In this document: piece by piece, positions 21,869 to 35,447 of the stretch
How the letters are laid out: every line of letters starts with the position of its first letter
How positions within the stretch are numbered: position 1 is the first letter of the stretch
Notes under the pieces: generated by a model
The model's database searches: none
Seen by the model: only the letters and a program-made list of their open reading frames with translations
Told to the model about the DNA's origin: nothing
Source: Certhia americana
Taxonomy: Eukaryota > Chordata > Aves > Passeriformes > Certhiidae
Direction: 5' to 3'
Length of the DNA: 64,000 nt
Assembly: GCA_018697195.1 (NCBI GenBank)
Contig: CM031878.1
Span: forward strand, 8,323,786 to 8,387,785
Position numbers and translations under genes: made by a program

Positions 21869-24800
21869 CTACCTCAGCCGAAGCTGGCTGAACCAGGTGC
21901 TGACGGCACAGTCCACACGCATCACCAGGGAGATCCCCAGCAAGAGGCAGATGCTGCTCACCACAAAGCCCAGCGACTCAAAGAGGAACCTGCAGGCACA
22001 ACAGATGCAGTTAAGGATACAACAGCCAGCATGACTACAGAGACAGGCTGCTACCCTCCAGCTGACCGATTTTCCTGACGAGAGGCTGGTAGCATCCCAC
22101 ATACTAAAACCTGAATTACATTAACTCCCCAGCAGTTGCTGCCTGAAGCCTGTAAGTCAAACACTTGTCTCGTTTAGAGGCCACTCAGGACCTGTTGACT
22201 CAGGTGGGATTGTGATTCCCTCAGAGGCTGAGGCCACCCTTCACACTAACTACTTCAAAGGTTTGCTGGTTCAGCATTTCTGGCTTTATCACTTCTGGTC
22301 TGGTATCTTTACATTTGGCTCTATGACTACAATATTCTCAGCTTCCAGGTGAGACATCTTGGAAATTAAGATACGGAGAAACTCCTAGGCTCTAGCTCAA
22401 GTCTAACTTCTGAATTTCAAGCAGGAATTAGTTAGGGACGTTGCTACAACCACTAGAAGGTAATGAGTCAGAAGATCACAGGGTCCTTTCCAACATTACT
22501 GTCTGTGAACTCTAGTCAAGATGTCAGGGATATGAGTCTTAACCCAGCATCAGAGCAACTCCTGACTTTGGGACTTACTTTGGGGCAAAGACCTTCCAAA
22601 CCATGAGGTGTCTCCTGAGGATCATAGCTGCACAAACACAGGCCAGAAGCTGTGGGGAAGATCAGGAAAAACAAGTTACAGGTGACTCTGGAGAGACCTC
22701 CTGGGCACTAGGTTCACATCTGAAGGTGGTACTAAACTGCAAATGCGTGAGAGGCTGCACAGCACACATCAGGAATGAGCACGCTAAAGAGGACTCCCTT
22801 CCATGATGTCCTCAAGTCAGGAAACTCAAGCAGCTTGAGGTGCATGCAGGGCCCTCATGGGGCCAAATTGTACAGGGGAAGGCTCACACTGTAGCTAACC
22901 TGACCTATTTCACTGAAAGGGGTGCTGCTGCTCTCCTGCTGCAGGGCTTGCCCCTTCCCCCTTGTCTCCAGTCTGACAACACAGAAGAATGATTTGAAGA
23001 GATAAATCCCAGGAAACTATTCACTTCTTTCACAGGATTAAAATTTCAGGTGTTTAGCTTCCTATATCATCACAGCATATGAAAACCAGAGCTGGTGTGA
23101 GAAAGAAATGCTAAGGAAGACAGGGAGTAGGATTACAATCCTGCAGCTCCTGAACAGATATTCCCACTCTGGGCATATGGGTACAAAAAGCATCCTGATC
23201 CATATGGCAGCTTCCATGCTGGAGCCCTTCCCAAAACACAGAGCAAATGGCATGGCTGAGAAGGGACCTGCTCTTCCACCTGCAACTAGACACTCCACCC
23301 CTGGGCCTGTCTGTATCCTGGCTGACCCCTTTCTCTCATCAAGTGCCCCACAGTTATCAGAGCACACTGATTTCCATCCAGACAGCCTTTCCCACAGCCA
23401 CCCTGCCCCTGCCCATACCTGTGCCCCAAGGACAAAGAGGTACTTCAATCCCAGCTGCAACAGAGCAGTGGAGAACTCCTCTGGAGACTCCCGCAGCCTC
23501 ATTTCCATCATGTGCTCCTCCACCTCCTGCAGCTCCTCCCGGGACTCCTTCTTGAGCTTCTTCCTCTGTGAGTTGGACATCTCACACACAAAGGGCCACA
23601 GCAGGAGCAGTGGGCAGCCGACTACCTCAAGGACAAAGGCACATGAAGTTATCAGAGCCCAGGAGGTGAGGAGCAGTCTAGGCTCTGCCATCCTGCTCTA
23701 GTTGTGCAGGAAGCACAAACCCCAGCTCCAGGCCAGGCTGCCATGGCCCCACAAGGGGAACAGCGAGGATGCTGTTGCTCAGCTGGTGCTGGAGCCCTTA
23801 TTACCTTGTGCTCAACCTGCAGAGCCCCAGGCAAGGCACTGCAGTGAGCTGTGTCTCAGGAAGAAATTGATTTACCTGCAAAGAGGATATGGGAGGCAAA
23901 AGTGTTGGCGCCCACCAGGACAGCAGGCAAGAGGTTTGTGCTGTGGTCAAGGTGGAAGCCAACAAAAGCTGCATTCCAGTGGATGGCTGGGAATATAGGC
24001 TGGTGGCCTGTGGAATAGAAGAACTGTGAAGCAGCAAGGAGCCAGGAGATGACTGCATACCACGGCACTGAAAACAGCTCTGAGAGAACAAAAGACAAAA
24101 ACAGAGGCAGAGGGTGGGGATATCAGCATCAAGGAACAAGAGAGATCCATGATCAAAAAAAGCCTAGTGACTTTTTTTTCCAAGTTCCATTTACATATTG
24201 ACTCCTTTAAGAGACGGGAAACAGTGCAGTTCCCTCACACATAGAGCAAGGGGCCAGCATTCCCTCTGCTGGTGCCAGTAGCTTTGCTACTGCACTCCGT
24301 CAGCACCAGTGGGATTTGGTGACTGTTCATAACCTGGGAAGAAGAGAGCTCCTTTCCCTGCCTCAAGACAGTCCTCCTCCTCCCATGTTCACATCCCTGC
24401 TGCACGCATTTTTCTTCTACTGGAGGATATAAGCAGCTCTAAAAAAGCTAAGAGTATCCTGAGGATCAGTGCACCACTATTTCCCAAGACTAGAAACTAG
24501 ATCCTGCTTCTCCCACTGGAATTAAGGCAAGGTCACTGCAAGTGAGGCCCAGGTCACACATCCAGTGGTTGCTCTACTGAGCCCAGACTCACCAGCATCT
24601 CCAGCAAGGCCTCTGGCACATGTGTGGATGTGCAGCAGCACAAAGGCCTCCATGAAGAGGAGCAGGAAGGCAAAGCTCAGCCTCTCGCTGTGCAGAAGCA
24701 TCAAGAGGAAACCCAGGAGGGTGAGGGCTATGACCAGGGCTGCTGAGTACACGCTGCCCAGCCCGTATGCTGCAACAGTGGCCCTGCAGCTGCCCCGCTC

Positions 24801-27800
24801 CAGACGGCTCTTCTGAGACTCCTGCATCCTCTTGTAGATCTGAGGGATGACGTGGAGGAAGTCGACTTCAGAGCCAGGGACCCCCAGGTAGGGAGTGATG
24901 ATGGATCCTGCCGACTCTCGTGTGTCCTTTGCAAACACTGTCATGGGATTGCACAGCAGGAGCAGCAGTCCCATGGATGCTAGTCCATAGACAGCCCTGG
25001 GAAAGACAACAACCGCAACCTGCACCAGCTCCTGCAGCTTGCCAAGAGAGTCATCAGCACTGGAGGCAACTGCCCAGTAGCAGGCAATGCAGAGGACCAG
25101 CAGTGGGAAACCCCAGCGCACAAAGAGCACGAGGGGATCTGAGCTGTTCAGGTTGCCGTAGTGCCTTAGCCAGCTCTGCACTGCATACACCAGCCCAGCC
25201 AGCAAGGCCACGCACAGGAGGTAGAAGAGGTTCTTGGCCCTTGTGTTTCTCAGGCTGGCAAGCGGGGAGAGGAAAACAGAGGGCCGGCACTGAGGGATTT
25301 CTTCACGGCACTGGTGGAAGAAACTGGAGAGGCGCACGCAGACCAGGAGCATGGCCACGAGGCACAGCAGGTACCAGATCTCTTTCCGGTAAGAAGAAAA
25401 GCCAAGGAGCTGCTGCTTGGGACCTTCTGGCACAGTCAGGCGACCATCCCAGTGGAGCTTCCCTACTAGCAACATCACCAGCGAGGCCAGCAGGAACGGG
25501 GCCACCCGTGCCTCGGCCACAACAAAGCTGTCAGAGAACATAGCCCCACAGCGGAAGAACAGAATGCCCATGGGGAAGGCCAGCCCCAGCCAAGTTCGCA
25601 GCCTCTGCCTTAGGCCACCACTGGCCAAGGGTGGCTGACTGCCTGTCAAACGGGCTCTCTTGAGATGCCGGCCCCACCAGTGCCAGAAAAAACCCAGCTG
25701 AGAAGCAGCAGCTGCCCATGATGATGCCAGGAGCAGATCCAGCCCCTCCTGGGTGAAAATGTGGACCAGCCATAGCAGAGCAGCCACCACAGAACCCCAG
25801 AAGAGTGGGTACAGGAGGCAGCTGCGACAGAAAGATTGTGAGGATGCGGCCAGCTCTGAGGCCATGTAGCACAGCAGGCAGGAGGAAGCAATAAGGATGC
25901 AGCCCCCCACCATACGCAGGGGGTGGAAGCGGGCCCAGGACTGGGTGCACACAGCCCGTGCCTCCCGTAAGTAGTGCTGGAAGCGACCAATGAGGCTTTC
26001 CAGCCTTGGCTCGAGCTCTGGAGGCACTGTCGTCCCCTGCACCTGGGTCAGGAGCTGCGTGTGCTCCTCCACAGCACTGGAAAAGAGCTCCTGCAGGTGC
26101 TGGAGCTGCTCTGCTGGCAGGTCCTGAGCCACCAGCGAGTAGGACTGCAGGAAACGATCCACCTGCAGGAGAGAGGAGATAGGATCAGACAGCACTGGCA
26201 AAACTGGGAATAGGATTCACTGCTTCACAATGCCCTTCATAATGGAAACCACCCCAATTTACCAAACCCTGCCAGGACATACCTGTCCCCAGCCACATCA
26301 CCCAGGGCTAGTTACACAAATTCAGGATGTCACCAGGAGGAAACTCAATCTCTCTGCACGACAAACATCCCTCCCAAGTGATGCATCCATGCGACAGCAA
26401 CAACAACTCCTGCAGCTACACCTCTGCTAATGCTGTGCATCACTAAGGGCTTTTATAGAGTCTTTGGCAGCAATAACACAAATGGCCCCCAGAAGGTCAA
26501 GTCATTACTATCAATGACTTGTTAATCTGCACCTCATGTTGACTTTTACAGTTTTGTCTGAGGAAAAAAACCACATTAAAAAATGCATAGTGGATGAAAC
26601 CAAACTGCTTCCCTTTCTTCAATACTAGTACATTAATACACCACACCACAGCATAAGGAAAGCTCATTCTTTTTGCTTTCTACTTCAACAGGACATGAAC
26701 AGAGGCAGCTACAATCCCAAAGTTATAAAAGTCTTACAGGGGCATTAGCAGGGCAGAGTACCTGCACACATCCATCTGCTTAGCAGTGTAAATCTGCTCC
26801 AGTCCTGAAATGCACCTGTAGCTTCACACACCTTCTGTTTACCTCAGAGCACAGTCAGAATCAGTCTGCTTCTATCCACAGATGGCAGACACATGCCTCC
26901 CTGAAATGCCACGGCTCCTTCAACATCATCACTATCAAGCCAGAAACCTCCTCAAACAATGTGTGCAAATATTTAAACAGGCACAACTTGATAACGCTAA
27001 TTCCTAACAAATGATGATTGATATCCTCCGTAATTAATGGACACTAACATACAGTATGATCTCTAAATGCCAGAGCACTCTGCTGCTCTACAATTACAGA
27101 ACTGAGTATTTCTGTCTTCCCATCAGCAATCATTCCCTCCAGCTCCTCACTGGCTTGCACCAGTGGTGGCCAGCTGGCACTCCAAGGAGCTGGTTGGGCA
27201 CAGAAGGAGTTATTCCTGTGCTCCCAGCAATCCAGAGTCCCTCAAAGGCAGACTGACCCTTAGCTGAGATACATGCTTTGCAATGCCCGTGCTCTGTAGC
27301 ATAATCAGAGCCACAACAGATGGCCCTCACATCATCCATAGAGGCTCTCACTTAGCCTGCTCTATTGGCTAGGCTTCTTTTATACTTGGTGTAGATACCC
27401 TCATTCAAATTTTGTCAATCTGCTCCTGGGGTTCTGTATTTTGTTGCACTTTGTATAAATTACCTCTTCAGTATGCTACTTTAGTACCTGGTTCCTTTAG
27501 TAACCTGTTACATGGTTATTTTTTTAATTTGGTCTTTCATTATTGTGTTCCTTCTTTCATTAATCTAGAATAGTTATTTGGTTTTTTGGTTTTTTTTGTT
27601 AACACTGTTTCTTCTTCAAAACTGAAGCAGCATCAAAATCTCCACTTTTACTTTCAAATCTCCAATCACAACACTTGCCTCTTCATCTTCAATAGGAGAT
27701 GCTGGAGGAACCAGCATCCCCTATTCCCTAATCCACTTCTGACCATCTGGGTCCAACTACCCTCCACCTTCCCAGACAGTACTTTCCATACCACAGCACT

Positions 27801-30800
27801 AAACAGGTGGCTCTCATTTCTCCTTAGGGAAAATGGGACTGTCTTACTGAAGCAAACACTACAAGAATGTAATGCTTCAAAGCAAGTTCCCCATGAAGGT
27901 AACAGCATGTAACCATCTCACCATCACCTAACAGAAAAGGTTTGTGCTTAAAACCCCATTCCTTGTCCCCTCTAGTTCCATGTGAGGTCTACACAGGCCG
28001 TACCTGCTTGGCATTGATGTGATAGACTGAGAGCTGCTGCAAGGCTGCAGACACAGCGTCACCATCCCCAGCGAACAGCTCGGCCATCACCTCACCAATA
28101 TTACTGTAGGGAATGGGCACCCCCAGCAGCAGGGCCACAGTGGGCACCAGGTTCACTTGAGGAATGGTCTCAGGCTCCTAGAGAGACAGGGGAGGAATCA
28201 GAAATTCAGAGAGAACACAGCAATGCAGCTTTGCACTCATGTGAGAGGACTGTGGGGAAGACATCCCTGCTCACAGGTGAATCCAGGCAGAGACACAACT
28301 CTGCTCTCCCCAAGGGTCCTGTGGTGAGAAACATGCCTGCTGGGAGCTGCAGGGTGATGGGGAAGGCACAGGCTGTCCAACAGCTCACCTGACCCCACAC
28401 AAGCAACCCTCACAGCTGTAGTGACCTGAACACTCATTCCAAACACTTCAGTCCTCTGCATCCTGTGTCAGCCCTTCCACTGTTCTCTGGAGACAAGGTG
28501 ACAGACCCCCCACTTCTCTCAGTCAAAGTGAAAAGGCTGGAAACCAGCCAGGCAAGGGAAGGGATTGTCCTGCTCTGCTCTGCACTAGGGCAGCCTCAAG
28601 TGCTGTGGGCAATTTTAGGCACCAAAATATAAGAAAGACATTAAGCTATTAGGAAGCATCCAAATGACAGCCAGGATGTTGATGAAGAGTCTGGAGGGGA
28701 AGCTGTGTGAGGAGTGGCTGCAGTCATTTGGTCTGTTCAGCTGGTAGAAAAGGAGACTGAGGGGAGATACCCTAATGAGGGGAAGAAAAGGGGCAGGCAC
28801 TGATCTCTTCTCTGTAGTAACCAGTGACAGGACCTGAGGGAATGGCCTGAAGTTATGTCAGTAGGGATTTAGGATGGATAGCAGGAAAAGGTTCTTCACC
28901 CAGGGGATGATTGGGCACTGAAACAGGCTCCCCAGGAAAGTGGCCACAGCACCACCAAGCCCAGCAGAGTTCACGATGTGTTCGGACAATGTTCTTGGGA
29001 ACACAGTGTGATCCTTCAAGTGTCCTGTGCAGGGCAAGGAATTAGATTTGATGAGCCTGATGCGTCCCTTCCAACTCAATTTATTCCATGATTCTATGAC
29101 AGGCTCCTCATCCCTCTCAGTCTAAAAAATCCCAGTCAAACTGTTAACTCTCTGTAATCCCAGGATGCAGATATAGCTAAGAGTCAGCTTCTCACCTCTG
29201 GAGGGCCACTGCCAAACAGGGGTGTCCTGCTGTACACAAACAGTGCTGCGTTGACTTCCTTGTCGCTGTCACCACCGTGGTCTCCAGTTTCTGTCATGCC
29301 ATGGTCCCCAGCCACCAGAAGAAGAGTGTCATTCCCTAGGTGATCCACCAAGGACCTGTCACCGAGATAAGGAAGGTCAACTCCTCGCTGGACAAGGGAC
29401 CACTAGCATAGGGGAGAGGACATCTCCCCAGCAAGCCTGCCTGCACCACAGAGGTGAAACCCACAAAAGGATATGAGCAAAACTAAATGCTGATGCAGAA
29501 CTGTAACAAGCCAGGGACAAGGGTGTTTTAAATTGTTGCTTTAAAACCAAACTGAAAATCCAGAGCCCTAAGACAGAGTGGACTGATTTTGCTTGGGTCC
29601 ATAGTGAACAGTGCCTTTAGGGATCTTGACAAAATGCAATTCAAAAGAAAGTTTCCTGAGAAAAACAAAATTCTAGGCTGCTTTTATTTGGGTCATATAT
29701 CATGTTATGTGAGCAATCTCCCACTTCAAAGGAAAAAAGCAGGGATTAGTCCCTGAAGGATGCTGTAGGTATGACACTACATGCTGCGCTCTCAGCTACA
29801 GCAGGGCAAGTTACCAGCTCCTTCTAGCAGCAAAATTTAAAGCAGTCCTAAGAATCAAAAACTGCAGCATTTAGGGCTGAGACACATCTGCATGATTGAA
29901 ATTTCTGGATCCCATCCTGCCCTCTGACTCAAAGGTGCAGCTCATGGTTCTGTGTGCTCAATGCAGCAGCACTCATTCCCTTGCCAGGGTCCTCCATCTG
30001 CTTCTCAAATGTTAGCCAGACCTCAGTGGGACAATCTCCATGTAAAGATGGAAAGAGCAAGGCTCAGTTGCACTCCAGCTGCACTATCATCTCATGGTTT
30101 GGTAGAGAACCAAGACCTGAAGGCAGCCTTATGAAACCAAACCTCTCAACACTCATCTATGCAAGCAGTACTGCCCATAGCTGCGGCTCCAGCTGCTGCT
30201 GGCCAAAGCTGTTTCCCAGGTTAACAAGCTCAGTAAGCATTCCCTGTTGCCCTCTGCATCTATCAATTCCCTAGGAAAACCCCACCAATCTGGCTGAAGG
30301 AAGAGGCCAGCTAGTAACTCCTCAGCACCACACTAATCACCTGAGCATCTCATTCATCTGGGTGAGCTTCTTCGCCATCTCGGGATGGTCGGGTCCGTGT
30401 TTGTGCCCACAGTGGTCCACGCCAAGGAAGTGAGCAATCAGCACATCCCATTCACCACTGTCCACTGCAGAACAAAAGCAAACTTATCATGCACCAGCCT
30501 GGAATTCCAAGCCTGGATCCTTCTGCCAGAATTTCCTGGTTGCCTCTGGACATTGCTGTTTCTTCCCCTCCTGCCACTGTTACTCCCAGCTCTTGAGGAA
30601 ATTGATGCAGGTTTTAAGTGAGGCACACTCTTGGCCATAAGTTCCTGGGTGCAATTGCACAGGGACCTCAAAGCCTGGCAAACATACCAGGATCCCTGTT
30701 TTTTTCTCCCCAACCTTCAGGATTGGAACATCACCCAAGTCATCTTGAACTTACCTCCAACTGCCACAGACTGAGCTAAAACAAAGGTATGCTCACAAAA

Positions 30801-33800
30801 AGGAGAACACAGAACTCCCATCCTTCCCTGGAGATATTTTAGGTTGGACCCCTCGGTGTGCCCCTCTGCATCCCACTCAGGACATGGGCATGACACAACA
30901 ACACAGTCCCTAGTTAGAAAGTTACTCTGGCCTCTCCCCTCTGCTTCAGGGCCTTGACACATGAAAACCAACATATCTGAAATTAAATGAACTGCAGCTC
31001 TCACACAAGACACACAGACTTGCCTACGAAAGGCCACTGCACCCCTTATTTACTTAGATTCACACACAGAAAAATGAAAGAGCATTTCCCTTGGTCTCAG
31101 GACCTCAGTGAGGTGTAAGTCACCTAAAAATAACAAACCAATTTCATGCTTCATTTTCTTCCCATGACTAGGAAGCAACAATGCTTTGCTGAGAGCAGTG
31201 CTGAGTCTCAGCCTCCTAACTTGTGTTTTCCCCAGAGCATTGTGTGCCTGCCTAGGCAGCCACATAAATTAAGCTGCTCCTCTGTCTCCATCCCACCAGT
31301 GTACTTTGTAAAACAGATGTAGAAGTCCAACCTCATCCCAAAAAGCTGAATTCTATCCTAGACAGAGGAAAGGTATCTACAGAAAGGGTCTGTGGATTCC
31401 AAGAACTGGCTTATCTGTGCAAATCCAGCTAGAGCACTGTAATCCTTGGGCAGCAGAGTGTAACTGCCCAGTACTGCTTTGCAACAGAAAAAATCCTTCA
31501 GCTCTACCTCAAATTTGCGGTAGGACTCCCACATTAGGCCAAGGTTAATCCACACCTTAGTGAAAGGGCTACTTACCAGTTGGATAGAGATGCTGCAGGA
31601 TCCCATCATCCACAGTGTGAAGATCCTTCACATTGAAAGAAGGGAAGAAATACGAGCGGAAAAACTTCTTTGGGAAGAGTCCTTCCCACGTGTCATCACC
31701 CATGAAGACCACTCTCCTTCCTGAGCCAGAGAGAAAGGAATCAATGAGAGATGGAGCCCTCCTGAGTTGTGCAGTTTCCACAAAAATCCAAACAGCCTGG
31801 GCAGAGCCAGGTCAGGGTCTGGAGCAATGGCTCCTCTCCAACCCACACTCAAAACTAAAATTTCCACTGAAGAAAAGACCTGATCTGCCTGTAAATGACA
31901 TTGAATGCAAGGAGGGACCAGCACACACGTATCTCTATGAGTGTAGCCCACACCAAACCCACTGCATAACCTCAGGACTTATTGCTGACCTGACATGTCA
32001 CCCCTGCAGAAAGACTCTTGGGCCACCACAACACAGGTGGGTGCACAGGGTGCAGCATGAAGCAGACAACGCCTCACCCAAGGCCTGTGACCTGACAGCA
32101 AAATGCAGTGATGCAAGTGATGGAGTGGAAGATGTGAGTCCTGAGCTCTGGCTTTTAAACACAATGGTGATGGTGTTCCAGATATGGAAAAGAGAAGGCA
32201 AAAGCACTGATGCTTCCCTCTGTCCTTGCTATCCTTGTCCTGCTTGCCTTCAGCCAGCTGTGTTTCCACAAAACCTCTGCAGCCTGGGAGCAGGAACCCT
32301 TTTCTCTGAGACTGCAACTCTGGCACAGGATCTACCAGTGCATTTTGCCTCAGATGATTTAATGCATTTGTCCACCCTGTTCATACAAAGCCATGTTACC
32401 TTAGCCCACTCTGAGCCCTGGGAGGAAATCCCTCTGGGTAACAAACCACTGTGGATTGTCCTCTTCTCTCTGCTCCATTAAAGCCTCAATAACAAACCTT
32501 TTACAGCTGCAGTAAGCACCTCCCAGCAGCATAAACTACAACGAAAATGGGATGAGATTGCTGCCTCGTGGCTGTCCAAGCAGGCTGGCTGCCTGAGGGA
32601 CACCCCCACAGCACACCTGGCACCACCTGGCACACCTGGCTCCTCCCCTGTCACGTGCCTCACACAACACCAGGACACAAAGGACTGCCCTTGGCTTCCT
32701 ACAGGCATTTCTGTGGGTGACCTTGGGACAAACACCATCACTTTTGGCCACTTTCACCTGCTTTGAAGATGATGAAGATGAAGCCATGGATGGTGACAGC
32801 TACTTCTCACTCCCTACCCAAGTTGGAGGACACCCTGCCTTGCATGACAACCCTGCCTTAGATAACTGTCCTTAAGCAGGGAAAAAGAATCAGCTCACAG
32901 GGTGGCCCTGTTGTAAGCAGTGCCCTTCCCAGGGGGAAAGCCATCAAGGTTTTGAATACAGAATAAACTGAGCAGAAGTCTGCACGTGCTCTATCCCAGT
33001 GGGCTGCTGCCCTGCCCACACAGAGTCATAGAATCACAGAATGTTAAGAGGTTGGAACGGACCTTAAAGATCATCCAGTTCTGAGCCCCTTCCTATGGGC
33101 AGGAACACTTCCCACTCAATCAGGGTGCTCACGGTTTTATTCAACCTGACCTTAAAAACTGCCAGGGATGGGGCATCCACAATGTCCTTCTGTTCCAGGG
33201 TCTTACCACCCTCATAGTAAAGAGTTTTTCCTTAATATCTAACTTAAAACTTCTCCTCCATCAATTTGTACCCATTGCTCTTCATTCTCTTCACAGTTCC
33301 TGACAAAGAACTAATTTCCAGCTTCTCTGCAGGCCTGGAAGACTGCTATGAGGTCTCTATACATCCTTCTCCAGGCTAAACAGCTCCAGTCACAGAATCA
33401 TCAAGGTTGAAAGAGACCTTCAAAACTATCCAATCCAATCGTCCACCCACCACTATAAATCCTAAACCACACCACCCAGCATGAGATCTGGAGGCCTCTT
33501 AAGCACCTCCAGGGATGGTGACTCCACCATCTCCCTGGGCAACCTATTCCTACACCCATAAAAAATGTTTTTTTTAATATCTAGCCTGAAACTCCCGTGC
33601 CTGAGCTAAAGGCCAGGAACTCACCATTCTGCACCAGCTGTGCCAGCAGGTTGTCCTCCTGGATGGCGTAAGAGGCAAAGTTGCTGCCCACATCGATGAA
33701 GGTGGGCAGCGAGCCCGTGGTGAGACCCTTGATGCGCTGCATGGTGGCCGTGGGGGGGTCGGCTCGGAAGCGGTAGAGCCGGGCATGGCGGGGCTGGGAG

Positions 33801-34117
33801 GTGGCCAGCTGGTGCAGGACACCCAGCTTGTTCTCGTAGGGCAGCGGGCTGGCCTTGGCGGGGTCAAAGCGGGCAAACTCAAAATGGAGGGCGTCGATGA
33901 TGACAAGCACGACCTTGGAGAAGCGTTGGGGAGCCCAGCAGGAGCCTGGCGGGAGGCTCTGCCTCTCCCAAGGTGGAGGCACGAGTGGGTCTGAGCAGGA
34001 ACTGCTGCTGGCAAGCTCGATCCGGGTGAGCAGGAAGCCGCTCATGAAGAGCCCGATACCAGCAAAAAAGAGAAGGCAAACCCAAGCCAGGAAAAGCACC
34101 ACTGGCCACCGCTGCAT
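21869..34117 (-). CDS. PIGO: PIGO, GPI ethanolamine phosphate transferase 3
   Basis: PIGO, with its partner PIGF, adds the ethanolamine phosphate to the third mannose of the GPI anchor in the ER membrane; this phosphate later links the protein. Coding exons: 33625-34117, 31577-31720, 30341-30464, 29196-29355, 28004-28177, 24593-26162, 23876-24079, 23419-23621, 22579-22649, 21869-21989. Phases agree and total 3264 nt, giving 1087 aa (human 1089). Residues 5-30 form a signal-anchor helix. The lumenal alkaline-phosphatase-like domain shows [13 protein letters not shown] (Asp75), TTGSLPTF (133-140, likely catalytic Thr), MGDDTW (Asp173/174), [10 protein letters not shown] (Asp229, His233) and [14 protein letters not shown] (Asp271, His272). 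Exon 6 (1570 bases) encodes most of the multi-pass C-terminal half, from residue 366 to 888. The start follows an acceptor CTAG|G directly before ATG. Confidence 0.96.
28640..29100 (+). mobile_element. CR1 LINE 3' fragment, plus orientation
   Basis: It carries CR1 sense blocks: GGTCTGTTCAGCTGGTAGAAAAGGAGACTGAGGGGAGA, GGATTTAGGATGGATAGCAGGAAAAGGTTCTTCACC, and the tail CCTTCCAACTCAATTTATTCCATGATTCTATGA. It lies in PIGO intron 4, opposite to the gene. Confidence 0.85.
33015..33385 (-). mobile_element. CR1 LINE fragment, minus orientation
   Basis: It begins TCATAGAATCACAGAATGTTAAGAGGTTGGAACGGACCTTAAAGATCATCCAG and runs through the antisense CR1 tail to the CTTCTCCAGGCTAAACAGCTCC block. It lies in PIGO intron 1 of the coding part, with the same orientation as the gene. 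It is directly followed by a second CR1 copy. Confidence 0.9.
33386..33590 (-). mobile_element. CR1 LINE 3' fragment nested next to another
   Basis: A fresh CR1 3' end (CAGTCACAGAATCATCAAGGTTGAAAGAGACC) starts where the preceding copy is at its internal GAACAGCTCC block. This suggests insertion into or beside the older element. It stops about 35 bases from the donor of the first PIGO coding exon (33619-33624). Confidence 0.85.
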
Positions 34118-34680
34118 CCTAGAGGGAAGGACAGGCAGGCTCAGGCCCCAGCGGCTCTACCTGGGCAGGCACCACTCCCTACCAGCACCCATCCCTGCCC
34201 AACACCTCCCACACCCACCCGTCCCGCAGTTACCCCGACAGCCTGACCTGCCTTCACCTACCCCCACCCCGTGTTCTGGCGACTGTCCACGCACCTCTCC
34301 CGAAAGGGAGCCGAGTCCTGCTCCCTCCCATCTGCCCAGCGCCTTCTCGGCACCTCCAACCCTTCTCCAGGACGCCCATTTCCCCTCACACACCCCCAGA
34401 CCCTTCCCTGCACCCCCGACTCCCGGTCCGCCACCTCACACCCGCGCCGCCCTTGCCTCCCCCGCGCCCCGGACCCCGCTCCCGCACTCCCAGCCCCTCC
34501 CAGCCCCTCTTTGATCCCCCGGACCCCGCTCCCGCACTCCCAGCCCCTCACAGCCCCTCTTTAATCCCCCGGACCCCGCTCCCGTCCCGTCCCACCTGCG
34601 GCTCCCGGCGCCCGTCGCTCCCGGAAGCGCCGCGCGCCGCGCCGCCCGCCCTAGAGCGGCACCACGGGGGGCGGCGTGCC
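34118..34680 (-). promoter_or_regulatory. PIGO: PIGO non-coding first exon, intron and promoter
   Basis: A good donor, GCAG|GTGGGA, ends a probable non-coding exon at 34594 (about 34594-34680). A strong acceptor (CCTTCCCTCTAG) at 34119-34122 begins the coding exon one base before the ATG. The block from 34600 to about 34760 is CpG-dense and holds no TATA box. The intron between (34119-34593) is C-rich on the plus strand, meaning G-rich in the sense strand, and contains a 50-bp tandem repeat. The transcription start is not determined. Confidence 0.6.
34471..34585. repeat. 50-bp minisatellite, about 2.3 copies
   Basis: The phrase GGACCCCGCTCCCG begins at 34471, 34521 and 34571, an exact 50-base period. 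The first two copies differ at only a few positions (CTCCCAG versus CTCACAG, TTTGAT versus TTTAAT). The repeat is in the first, non-coding intron of PIGO. Confidence 0.9.
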
Positions 34681-34759
34681 GCCACAGCGCCCCCTGGCGG
34701 CCGGGAGGTCCCAGCGCGCCTCCCGTTCGGCAAGTCAACACTCGTAACGGCGGGAAGTG

Positions 34760-35310
34760 TTGTTTTAATTAATCTATTAATTGATTAATCGAGAGAGGCG
34801 CTCCCCGCCCTGTGGTGGGCGCTGTTAGGAGCTCGCTGTAGAGAAGGCAGAGTCACGCACGGCAGGGGCAGCTTCTGGGAGCTGACAAAGGAGGGGATGA
34901 CAAGAGCAGCTCACATGCCCAGCGAGGTGATGCACTGCAAGATACATCCTTCGTAGGAGTGGGATCCCCAAATTCACAGAATCCTAAAATGGTTTCAGTT
35001 GGAAAGAGACCTTGAAGATCATCTAGATCCTTGCTGTGGGCAAGGACACCTTCAACTCGACCAGGTTGCTTAGAGCCTCATCCAACCTGGCCTTGAACTT
35101 CCAGGGACAGAACATCCACAACTTCCCAGGAAAACCTGTGTCAGTGCCTCACCACCCTCATAGGAAGAATTTTTTCGTAATATCTAATTTTTCACTCTTG
35201 TATGTCACTGCATGTCCATGGGAGATCCCAGCAGGTGCCTGCTGAGGAGGGATGGTCCCCCTTTGGCATCAAATGCTGGGATCAGGTACCCAAGCACGAG
35301 GGAACGTGCT
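34760..35310. other. Spacer between STOML2 3' end and PIGO promoter
   Basis: This stretch holds the right part of the PIGO CpG island, an AT-rich palindromic stretch near 34765-34790 (TTAATTAATCTATTAATTGATTAAT-like) and a minus-orientation CR1 fragment at 34975-35240. No exon was seen. Confidence 0.6.
34975..35240 (-). mobile_element. CR1 LINE 3' fragment, minus orientation
   Basis: It begins CACAGAATCCTAAAATGG and GTTGGAAAGAGACCTTGAAGATCATCTAG. It continues through the antisense GACAGAACATCCACAACTTCCCAGG and CTCACCACCCTCATAGGAAGAATTTTTTCGTAATATCTAA blocks. It lies just downstream of the STOML2 polyadenylation signal. Confidence 0.88.
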
Positions 35311-35328
35311 GCAGCAGCACGGTTATCA

Positions 35329-35334
35329 TTTATT
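35329..35334 (-). terminator. STOML2: STOML2 polyadenylation signal
   Basis: AATAAA on the minus strand lies 114 bases downstream of the STOML2 stop codon (35448-35450). The predicted cleavage site is about 35305-35315. The resulting 3' UTR is short. Confidence 0.75.
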
Positions 35335-35447
35335 ACATGATTTAAATCCAATACAAAATAGGGACTAAGGGAACAAGAGTGACTGCCTGCAGCAGAGCAG
35401 GACTGCTGGCAGGCCTTGGGAGGGGGTATGTGATCCTTCCAGCTCTG

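Noticed and set aside
31633..32481. Plus-strand open frame of 282 codons
   Set aside because: It runs antisense across PIGO exon 2 and into the intron, with no recognisable domain or splice pattern.
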